The notes under the pieces: model-generated
Databases searched by the model: none
The model's input: only the letters and a program-made list of their open reading frames with translations
Told to the model about the DNA's origin: nothing
Position numbers and translations under genes: made by a program
Source: Rothia nasimurium
GTDB lineage: Bacteria; Actinomycetota; Actinomycetes; Actinomycetales; Micrococcaceae
Assembly: GCF_928391935.1 (NCBI RefSeq)
Contig: NZ_CAKMTD010000008.1
Coordinates: 39,110-103,109, forward strand
Reading direction: 5' to 3'
DNA: 64,000 nt
Shown here: positions 18,080-25,396 of the stretch, one piece after another
Layout of the letters: every line of letters begins with the position of its first letter
Position numbering within the stretch: the first letter of the stretch is position 1

Positions 18080-18913
18080 ATGACTGAGTCACCCCGCCTC
18101 ACTTTCAACGACGGCAACACCATTCCCCAGCTAGGCTACGGCGTCTGGCAGGTAGAAAACGAGGTTGCTGAGAAGGTCGTGGGTCTGGCCCTGGAGGCTG
18201 GCTACCGCCACATCGACACCGCCAAGATTTACGGCAACGAAGAGGGCACCGGCAAGGCTATTGCTGCCTCCGGCGTCGCCCGCGAGGACGTCTTCCTCAC
18301 CACCAAGATCTGGAACGACGACCAGGGCTACGAGCAGGCCCTCAAGGCAGCGGACGAGTCCTTGGCCCGCCTGGGTACCGACTACGTTGACCTGCTCCTG
18401 GTCCACTGGGCCAAGCCCTCCCAGGGCCTCTACCTGGACACCTGGAAGGCCCTGATTGAACTGCAGAAGCAGGGCAAGGCCAAGTCCATCGGCGTTTCTA
18501 ACTTCCCCGAAGAGCAGCTGCGTGAAATCATCGCTGAAACCGGTGTTGTGCCCGCTATCCACCAGATTGAGCTGCACCCCTACTTCGCCCAGGAGAACCT
18601 GCGCGAGGTCCACGCAGAACTTGGCATTGTCACCCAGGCCTGGAGCCCCCTGGGCAACCGCTCCGACCTGCTGGATAACCCCGTCATTGGCGAAATCGCC
18701 AAGGCCCACGACGCCACCCCCGCCCAGGTGGTACTGGCCTGGCACCGGGCCCACGGCATCGTTGCCATCCCCAAGTCCGTAACCCCCGAGCGTATTGTCT
18801 CCAACTTCAAGTCCCTGGATGTAGCCCTGACCGGCGACGAAGTTTCAAAGATTGACGCGCTCTCATCAGCCGAAGGCCGCATTGGCCCCGACCCGGCCCA
18901 CATCGACTTCTAG
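18080..18913 (+). CDS. Aldo/keto reductase (2,5-diketo-gluconate reductase-like), copy 2
   Basis: Second AKR5-type reductase, 277 residues, similar to copy 1 along its whole length, with shared blocks GNTIPQLGYG, YRHIDTAKIYGNEEGTG, VFLTTKIWNDDQGYE, LLLVHWAKPSQG, QIELHPYF and VTQAWSPLGN. Catalytic Asp, Tyr, Lys and His are all present. The ATG at 18080 is chosen because AAAGGA lies just upstream; an in-frame codon at 18044 would add 12 residues. The gap to copy 1 is only 54 bases, so the pair looks like a tandem duplication in one operon. The downstream region is highly structured. Confidence 0.93.
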   Translation: MTESPRLTFNDGNTIPQLGYGVWQVENEVAEKVVGLALEAGYRHIDTAKIYGNEEGTGKAIAASGVAREDVFLTTKIWNDDQGYEQALKAADESLARLGTDYVDLLLVHWAKPSQGLYLDTWKALIELQKQGKAKSIGVSNFPEEQLREIIAETGVVPAIHQIELHPYFAQENLREVHAELGIVTQAWSPLGNRSDLLDNPVIGEIAKAHDATPAQVVLAWHRAHGIVAIPKSVTPERIVSNFKSLDVALTGDEVSKIDALSSAEGRIGPDPAHIDF

Positions 18914-18935
18914 TAAGGGCTACCCAAGGGGCAGA

Positions 18936-19111
18936 GCAGGGTCACAGCGAAGCTGCTGGCTCGGATGAAGTGAGCGGGTGCGACAGCACGCAAGAGCGAA
19001 TGGAATCCGCCGCTAGGCGGGGCGTGAGGGTCAGGCTTACGCCTATTCCGCCCGCAGATTTATTTCCTCGCGCGCTCGGAATCTGTTGGGCTCCATCGAG
19101 CGTGACCCTGC
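18936..19111. repeat. Structured intergenic element, copy A
   Basis: Between convergent genes, GCAGGGTCAC (18936-18945) and GTGACCCTGC (19102-19111) form a perfect outer stem bracketing several smaller pairings (GTGC with GCAC, CCGCC with GGCGG, GGCGT with ACGCC). The distal hairpin is ATTCC, a stem, the 19-nt core TATTTCCTCGCGCGCTCGG (19061-19079), the paired stem, then TCCATC. Its stem strands are GCCC-g-CAGATT (19050-19060) and AATCTG-tt-GGGC (19080-19091). The same core and flanks recur at 49811-49860 with a different stem. Confidence 0.7.
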
Positions 19112-19135
19112 GGAGCCCCTCGACTGCTACGACTT

Positions 19136-20452
19136 CTAGGAGTCAACGACGGGCTGCTGCCGGGTTTCCGGAATGGGTTCTGGAACATAGCGCCAGAGGG
19201 CAGGTGCCGCCAGCGTCGCTAGGGCGATGGTGACCATGACCAGGGCCCCGCCAACGACGGCGGCCAGGGGCGAGCCCACCAGTTCGGCGGCACCGCCTAC
19301 AAAGGCCATGCCCAGGTTGGGGCCGCCCGCAACCGTGATGATGAAGAGCCCCTGTAGGCGGCCGCGCAGGGCGTCGGGGGTGGCTACCTGAATAATGGTG
19401 GAGCGGTAGACCGAGCCCAGAGCGTCTGCCCAGCCCATGAAAGCCAGGGCCACAAACGCCAGGCTAAGCGGTAGCAGGTTTTCGGTGATAGAGGCACTGG
19501 GTACCCGCCCCTCATAGGCCCAGGCGATGACGCCAAAGGCGATAAAGCCCAGCCCCCACCCGGTATAGCTGAGGGTGAGGAAGCGGCCCTGGCGGCGGAC
19601 GTCCTTGAGGAAGCCAGAGAAGGACACCCCGATGAGGGCACCTACGGGGCCTGCTGCTAGGAGCAGGCCTGCCCCGGCTTCACCGCCGCCGAAGGTCAGG
19701 GCGGCGAGCGCCGGGATGAGCGGGCGGGCCTGGGCGAAGAACATGCCCAGCAGGTCCACCACAAAGGTCATACCGACCACGGTGTTGCGGCGGACGAACC
19801 CCAGCCCCTCGCGGATTGAGGTCAGGACGGACGGACGTGCCGCCCCGCTCTGTTCCGGGAGCATGGCGGGTAGGCGGTAGAGGGCCCAGATACCGACGGT
19901 CATGGCGATAACGTTAATGGAGTAGGTGAGCTGGTAGCCCACAGAGGCTACGAGGACGCCGCCGATCAGGGGCCCGGCGCTCATGCCCAGGGTGCCTACC
20001 GACATCATGAGGGTGTTGGCGGCCGGGAGCAGGCGGGGCTTGACGAGGCGGGGAATAATGGCCCCGCGGGCAGACTGGTTGATGGGCTGGATGAGGGACT
20101 CTGCCGCAATGAGGGCGTAGAGCACGGCCACGCTGTGGATATTGAGCCAGGCGTGCAGGGCGATAAGGACGGCGACGCCCCACATGCCGAGGGTGGCGGT
20201 GAGGGCAACCTTGCGCCGGTCGTAGCGGTCGGCAATGACCCCGCCGTAGAGCCCGCCAATGACCAGGGGAATTACCGATACCAGACCCACCAGGCCCACG
20301 GCCCCGGCGGAGCCTGTGAGGGCGTAAATCTCCAGGGAGATGGCGACGCTGGTGATGGCAAAGCCGATGGTGGAGAAGAGCCCTCCGAGCCAGATGCGTC
20401 TGAAGTCGGGGGAGTAGGTCAGCGGGGTGAAGTCCATGAGTATCTTGCCCAC
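19136..20452 (-). CDS. MFS transporter (EntS-like exporter)
   Basis: Major facilitator, 438 residues and 12 hydrophobic helices. It carries GGLYGGVIADRYDRRKVAL (loop 2-3 motif) and the N-terminal YSPDFRRIWLGGLFSTIGFAI typical of the EntS/MFS_3 exporter group. Export of a siderophore or drug is the family norm; the actual substrate is unknown. The ATG lies immediately downstream of the helicase stop (2 bases between), so it is the second gene of a two-gene minus-strand operon. No other siderophore gene is present in the window. Confidence 0.87.
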   Translation of the reverse strand: MGKILMDFTPLTYSPDFRRIWLGGLFSTIGFAITSVAISLEIYALTGSAGAVGLVGLVSVIPLVIGGLYGGVIADRYDRRKVALTATLGMWGVAVLIALHAWLNIHSVAVLYALIAAESLIQPINQSARGAIIPRLVKPRLLPAANTLMMSVGTLGMSAGPLIGGVLVASVGYQLTYSINVIAMTVGIWALYRLPAMLPEQSGAARPSVLTSIREGLGFVRRNTVVGMTFVVDLLGMFFAQARPLIPALAALTFGGGEAGAGLLLAAGPVGALIGVSFSGFLKDVRRQGRFLTLSYTGWGLGFIAFGVIAWAYEGRVPSASITENLLPLSLAFVALAFMGWADALGSVYRSTIIQVATPDALRGRLQGLFIITVAGGPNLGMAFVGGAAELVGSPLAAVVGGALVMVTIALATLAAPALWRYVPEPIPETRQQPVVDS

Positions 20453-20454
20453 GG

Positions 20455-23400
20455 TTAATCTCCTGTCTTCTCTGAGACTGCGCCCTGACCGGCGTCCGGT
20501 TCAGGCGCAGCCAGCAGGTCGCGGATCTGGGCGGCGGTGAGCTGGGAGGAGAAGAAGGAGCCTTCGTCCACCACGGCGTCGAAGAGGGCTGCCTTGTGCT
20601 CCTTGAGTTCCATGACCTTCTCTTCGATGGTGCCCGCTGAGACGAGGCGGTAGACCATGACGTTCTTGGTCTGCCCAATGCGGTGCACACGGTCGACGGC
20701 CTGCTGTTCGGCAGCCGGGTTCCACCAGGGGTCCATGATGAAGCAGTAGTCAGCGCTGGTTAGGTTCAGGCCGAACCCGCCAGCCTTGAGTGAGATCAGG
20801 AAGACCGGGGTCTTCCCCTGCTCGAACTCTTCGAGTAGCTCCCCGCGGTTGCGGGTGGAGCCGTCCAGGTAGAGGTAGGGGATCCCCAGGGAGCTGAGCC
20901 GCCCGGCCACCTTCTGCAGGTAGCCGGTGAACTGGCTGAAAATCAGGGCCCGGTGGCCGTCGTGGATAATTTCGGGCAGGTTCTCTTCCAGATAGTCCAG
21001 TTTGGAGGATTCCACCCCGGCGTAGCGTTCAGGGTCAATGAGGGTGGCGTCCAGGGCCAGGCGACGCAGGGTGGTCAGGGACTGGAAGATGGTGAAGCGG
21101 TTCTTGTCCATGTCCTCTAGCAGGCCCAGGATTTTTTGGCGCTCGCGCTGTAGGTGGGTGTCGTAGGCCTTGCGGTGGGCCGGGGCCAGGGGAACGTCGA
21201 TCCGCATGTCGGTCTTCTCGGGCAGGTCTGCGGCTACCAGGTCCTTGGTGCGGCGCTTCATGAGCGGGCGGATCCGTCGGCGTAGCCTGCCCAGGGCCTG
21301 GGTTTCTTCGCCGGATTCGATGGGGGTGGCGTAGAAGTCCTTGAAGGCGCGGGCGGAGGGGAAGAGGCCGGGGGCGGCGATAGAGAACATGGACCACAGT
21401 TCCATGAGGTTGTTCTCCATGGGGGTGCCGGTGACTGCGATTTTGGTGCGGGCAGGCAAATCGCGGGCGGCCTGGTGGGCCTTGGTTTTCGCATTTTTGA
21501 CGAACTGGGCTTCATCGAGCACCAGGCCCTGGTAGGGGTTTTCTGCCCCGAGGGTGAAGTAGTGTTCTTCGTCCAGGCGGAAGAGGGCGTAGGAGGTGAC
21601 GATGACGTCGGCCCCTTCAACGGCCTGGGCTAGGGGCCGCTTGGACTTTCGCACGGATTCTTCGATTCCTACCACCTTCAGGGTGGGGGCAAATCGCTTG
21701 ATTTCGCGCACCCAGTTGGGCACTACCGAGGTGGGGGCAACCACCAGGAAAGGGGCGGACGCGCCCGCCCCGGCTCCTGCACCGTCTGGCTGGTTGTCGG
21801 CTTCCGGCTGGTTGTTGGCCTCCGGCTGGCTGGTAGCGAGCTGGGCCTGCTCCTGGGCGTGCAGGAAGAGGGCGATAGTCTGCAGGGTCTTGCCCAGGCC
21901 CATATCGTCGGCCAACACGCCGCCAAGGCCCCTCTCCCAGAGGAAGGCCAGCCACTGGAAGCCCTCCACCTGGTAGGGGCGTAGGGTGGCCTGTAGGTTG
22001 GCGGGTACTTCGGCGGGGGAGTGGTGGTCAAGGTCGAGGAGGGCGGTGACCTGTTCGTCCCAGGCGGCGACGGTCTGGGTTTCGGCGGCCAGCTCTTCGA
22101 GCTCCTCCCAGAGGCCCACCTGGTGGCGGTTGATTTCAAGTGGCCCGGTCTTGTCGGTCAGCTGGGCAGCTTCGCGCAGGAGTTCTTGTAATTTCATGAA
22201 CTCGGGCCGGTCAAGGGCAAAGTACTGGCCGTTGCCCAAAAGCAGGTGGGTCTGCCCCTTGGCCAGGGCCGCAACGACCTCTGAGAAGGCCACATGCCAG
22301 TCCCCGGCCTTAATGGCCACGCCCAGGCCGAACCAGTCGCGTCGGCGGGTATCATCAACGGTCACGACGATTTCGGGGGCCTGGTCAAGCTCCCGGAACT
22401 CGGGGGCCGGGCCCACCACGTCCACCCTGACCCCGTCGAGGGCCTGGTAGGCGGGCAGGTAGGTTTCGAGGAGCTCCCGGGTTCCCCAGTTTTCGGTGTA
22501 GTGGCGGGTAAAGGGAACCCCGGGGCGGATCTTCTTGACCTCCTTGAGTACCCGGTATTCGTGGGCGGTGTCGCGCACGTCGGCCCGGTCTTCGCCGGGG
22601 TAGCCCAGGGCGTCGAGCACCAGGACGTCCGGCCCGTCGCCCGTGGGGTCGACCGGGTACTCCCAGCGCCAGCGGGTTGAGGCATGAAAGGGCGGGCCAG
22701 CTTCTTCAAAGGTAATGGTCAGCACCAGGGTGGGGGTACGGACGGCCGGCAGCTCAAGTTTTTCACTGGACGTTGAGACGGGCAGGGCCCGGGTGAGGGC
22801 CGGGTAGAAGTCGGTGAAAAAGGCGGGCACATCGGCTGCCGGGATAGTCACCGGATCCCCCGCAATCAGGGACTCAGCGACAGGGTCAACCGGCCCATCT
22901 GCCGGAATCAGGACTAGCTGGGCCTCAGCAGAAAGCCAAGGCGGCCTAGCCAAGGACGCCCCCGCCTGGGTACTGGGGACAGGAGAATCCTCGGCCTGCT
23001 CCTGGGGGGCCACCTCGTTCTCCTCAACACAGGCCAGGGCAGAAGGAACCGCCGACTCCCACCGGGCATTAGCTGCCGCCTTCACATAGTAGTCCTGGGC
23101 AGCCCCACCCAGGGCAATAAAGCCCTGACGGGTATTCCCCAGCTTATGGGTATAGCAGGCAGGGATTGTGTAAGGCCCCCAGCGGAGCAGGGGGGTCAGG
23201 GCCAGGGCGTCGGCGGACGACCCCCGCTCCGGCACCGGGGTCAAATCCAGCTCCACGGTGGCCGGGTCAGCCAGGGCCAGCCCAGCCTCTTTACCCTCCA
23301 GAAGAATAGGCAGGCCCAGCTCCCGGGCCGACCGCAACATATTCCACAGCAGGGAAGAATCAACCGTCGACAGAACCGCCCAATCCCGGTGGGAGGAATA

Positions 23401-24282
23401 CACGGACTGGCTACTGCGAATCACCGCATAGAACTCGTTAAACCAGGTGGCGTGCTCGGCCAGCAGGCCGGTGCCTGCGCTCGCCGCTGCGGATCCGGAG
23501 AACTTTTCCCAGCTCAGGCCGCCCTTAATCCACCTGCCCCGGGCCCCCATCATGAGGGGGCGAGCTTCGAGGGAGATTCGGGGGGCCCCGGTGTTTTTGG
23601 TCCACCCGAACTTACCCGGTACCACCAGGCGCAGGTCTAGGGCCCCAGAAACCCCGTGGTTGCGGTTGTCGTAGCCGGGCCGGGCGGCCAGGGAATGGGC
23701 GAGGGAGCGACGCCATGCCGGCAGGGAAGATTCCGGGGCCTTGTGGGCCGGGGCGGTATCGTCCTGACCCAGCCGGTGCCCGTACCGCTGCTTCAGCAGG
23801 TCGGTGGCACTCTGCAAACCGACCGTATCGGCCCAGTCCATAAACTCCTGTTTTTCCTCGTCCGTGAGGGTATCGAGCAGGGAGGGGCTACTAGCCGGGG
23901 CCGTTGCCTCAGACCGCCAAGTGCGGGAGGAGGCCGTCATTGCCTTCTTAGCCTTACTTGACCGGTCAATGGCCGTCAGCATGAGGGCCACCGCATGTTT
24001 ACAGTTATGAACCACCGGGCAGGAGCAGGAGGACGCGAAAGCGTGGGAGCCCGGGGTGACCTCGGGAGGAAACATGACCTGGGTCTTATAGGGCTGGGAG
24101 CCGGAACCCGCAACCTCCCCCGTCAGCCTACGCTTAGCCCCGTCGTAGGTGTAACGGACGACGTTGCCCTCCCGCATATACCTCTGCCCACGGGTATAGG
24201 CCCCCGACCCCACCTGGCGAATAATGGCGGGGGCGGTTACAGGAATCTCAGGGAAAGCAGAAGACGTCACCACAAACCTCAC
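20455..24282 (-). CDS. SNF2-family helicase with SWIM zinc finger
   Basis: Large double-stranded-DNA translocase of the Swi2/Snf2 (RapA/HepA-like) group, 1275 residues. The N-terminus has a SWIM zinc finger with CxC at 86/88 and CxH at 94/96. A long poorly conserved region follows. Then comes the helicase core: LADDMGLGKTLQT (Walker A), VLDEAQFVKN (DEAQ box), LTGTPMENN-like AVTGTPMENNLMELWS, and the C-terminal lobe ending VDRVHRIGQTKNVMVYRLVS. A low-complexity Asn/Pro/Glu insertion lies inside the first lobe (NNQPEADNQPDG). The start is uncertain among clustered GTG codons at 24282 and shortly downstream. It is probably co-transcribed with the MFS gene. Confidence 0.93.
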   Translation of the reverse strand: MRFVVTSSAFPEIPVTAPAIIRQVGSGAYTRGQRYMREGNVVRYTYDGAKRRLTGEVAGSGSQPYKTQVMFPPEVTPGSHAFASSCSCPVVHNCKHAVALMLTAIDRSSKAKKAMTASSRTWRSEATAPASSPSLLDTLTDEEKQEFMDWADTVGLQSATDLLKQRYGHRLGQDDTAPAHKAPESSLPAWRRSLAHSLAARPGYDNRNHGVSGALDLRLVVPGKFGWTKNTGAPRISLEARPLMMGARGRWIKGGLSWEKFSGSAAASAGTGLLAEHATWFNEFYAVIRSSQSVYSSHRDWAVLSTVDSSLLWNMLRSARELGLPILLEGKEAGLALADPATVELDLTPVPERGSSADALALTPLLRWGPYTIPACYTHKLGNTRQGFIALGGAAQDYYVKAAANARWESAVPSALACVEENEVAPQEQAEDSPVPSTQAGASLARPPWLSAEAQLVLIPADGPVDPVAESLIAGDPVTIPAADVPAFFTDFYPALTRALPVSTSSEKLELPAVRTPTLVLTITFEEAGPPFHASTRWRWEYPVDPTGDGPDVLVLDALGYPGEDRADVRDTAHEYRVLKEVKKIRPGVPFTRHYTENWGTRELLETYLPAYQALDGVRVDVVGPAPEFRELDQAPEIVVTVDDTRRRDWFGLGVAIKAGDWHVAFSEVVAALAKGQTHLLLGNGQYFALDRPEFMKLQELLREAAQLTDKTGPLEINRHQVGLWEELEELAAETQTVAAWDEQVTALLDLDHHSPAEVPANLQATLRPYQVEGFQWLAFLWERGLGGVLADDMGLGKTLQTIALFLHAQEQAQLATSQPEANNQPEADNQPDGAGAGAGASAPFLVVAPTSVVPNWVREIKRFAPTLKVVGIEESVRKSKRPLAQAVEGADVIVTSYALFRLDEEHYFTLGAENPYQGLVLDEAQFVKNAKTKAHQAARDLPARTKIAVTGTPMENNLMELWSMFSIAAPGLFPSARAFKDFYATPIESGEETQALGRLRRRIRPLMKRRTKDLVAADLPEKTDMRIDVPLAPAHRKAYDTHLQRERQKILGLLEDMDKNRFTIFQSLTTLRRLALDATLIDPERYAGVESSKLDYLEENLPEIIHDGHRALIFSQFTGYLQKVAGRLSSLGIPYLYLDGSTRNRGELLEEFEQGKTPVFLISLKAGGFGLNLTSADYCFIMDPWWNPAAEQQAVDRVHRIGQTKNVMVYRLVSAGTIEEKVMELKEHKAALFDAVVDEGSFFSSQLTAAQIRDLLAAPEPDAGQGAVSEKTGD

Positions 24283-24596
24283 TTCACACGGTCACATGCC
24301 TAGTCTTCTAGCGTATCGCAGAGCCCTAGCTCCTGGCACTGCCCAGGGGCAGGTTAGGGGAGGGCTGACTCAAAAACAGTACTTTCGTCTAGTGCTGGTG
24401 GCTGGGTGTGGCCCTGGCCGGGTGGGCCGAAAAAATCTTGGGGGAGGGGTGTTTACAAACCCGGGGTGGAGCCCGTATGCTGTTAACCAGCTTCAAGAGA
24501 TTCAACTGTTAAGCTCCGACTTTGGTTGAACGCCAACCCCATGTTCACGGGTGGCTCGGATGACGAAGCGGTCTGCATCGCGCATTTTGGCGCTGT
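24283..24596. other. Intergenic region between the helicase and the toxin-antitoxin pair
   Basis: About 310 bases between divergent genes, with lower GC toward the right. I see no convincing gene, RNA or clear promoter. Short open frames exist but show no family resemblance. Confidence 0.35.
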
Positions 24597-24653
24597 TTGG
24601 TGCAGGCAAGAGCAAGTTTCGAAAGGAATGCGCACCTCACGCGCGAAAACGGC

Positions 24654-24869
24654 ATGTCACACGCTCGCTCAAATGCCCACCGTCCCCATGTTTCTGTTCA
24701 GAAGAACATTTCTGCTGCTTCTGTTCCTGCCCGTGGCGGTTTCACTGCCATGAGCATTCAGGACTACACCCGCATTTCAAACGAGCGTAGTGAGTTTCTG
24801 AACTTTCTTCTTTCCCCTAATCCCAGCGGTATTCCGGCTACTGAATACGGCGTTCTGAAAGCTGCATGA
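24654..24869 (+). CDS. Probable antitoxin partner of VapC-like toxin
   Basis: A small reading frame whose stop overlaps the toxin start as ATGA (24866-24869), the classical coupling of antitoxin-toxin pairs. The C-terminal part, MSIQDYTRISNERSEFLNFL, followed by LSPNP, resembles the C-terminal half of Phd/YefM antitoxins (SxxDYxRL...FLxFLLSP). The N-terminal half, which should be the DNA-binding AbrB or Phd fold, is not recognisable and may be decayed. Starts are possible at 24597, 24654 (71 aa, used here) or 24751 (39 aa). None has a strong ribosome site. Role as antitoxin is inferred mainly from context. Confidence 0.5.
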   Translation: MSHARSNAHRPHVSVQKNISAASVPARGGFTAMSIQDYTRISNERSEFLNFLLSPNPSGIPATEYGVLKAA

Positions 24870-25300
24870 GCAACGTAGGTTACCTTCTCGATTCTGATGT
24901 TCTCGCCGAGATCCGTAAGGCTACCCCTTACCAGCCGGTGGTGAACTGTCTGCGTCGTCGCTCTTACCGCACCATGTATATTTCGGTGTTGAGTTTGGGC
25001 GAGTTGAAGGGCCTCTACCCCTACCCTGAGACTGAGCGGTGGTTGGCTGAGTTGATGGACCGCTTTGAGAATCATGTTCTTGAGGTGGACGCGGCGGTGT
25101 CGTTGGAGTGGGCTGGACGGCACGCGGAGAAGCACCTGCACCTGGTGGGGGGTGCGCGTCCTGCCCCTTTGGCTACTGCGGCCTTGGAGGGGCTGATGGC
25201 TGCAACTGCTACTGTTCACCAGCTTGAGATTATTTCGGGTAAGGCTGAGGCCTACCGCTCCTGGGGGATTGCCGCTATCAACCCCTGGGAAGAAGACTAA
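24866..25300 (+). CDS. PIN-domain toxin, VapC-like
   Basis: Predicted Mg2+-dependent RNase of the PIN fold, 144 residues, probably a VapC-type toxin cutting RNA. The N-terminus YLLDSDVLAEIRK contains the first acidic residue (D9), and VLSLGELKGL the second (E46). In the C-terminal half the usual acidic residue before LIAATA is Glu (LEGLMAATATVHQLEI). The normal TRN segment is replaced by ISGKAEAYRSWGI, before the typical terminal INPWEED. The active site is therefore slightly non-standard. The start overlaps the putative antitoxin stop. Codon use is less GC-biased than the neighbours, consistent with a mobile toxin-antitoxin cassette. Confidence 0.82.
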   Translation: MSNVGYLLDSDVLAEIRKATPYQPVVNCLRRRSYRTMYISVLSLGELKGLYPYPETERWLAELMDRFENHVLEVDAAVSLEWAGRHAEKHLHLVGGARPAPLATAALEGLMAATATVHQLEIISGKAEAYRSWGIAAINPWEED

Positions 25301-25396
25301 GACCTCCACCCGGTTGCCCGGATCGGGCCCACCGTGCCAGCCACCACCTCGTCGCCCGCCCCACAGGCAGGCGAAACATGACATGATAAAGGGACG

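Noticed and set aside
18936..19111. Reading the intergenic element as a simple terminator for both convergent genes
   Set aside because: No T-tract follows the main hairpin, and the core recurs elsewhere with changed stems, which a plain terminator would not explain.
24526..24790. Alternative small frames around the antitoxin
   Set aside because: Cys/Phe-rich or Arg-rich translations with no family likeness; only the frame overlapping the toxin start has antitoxin-like residues.
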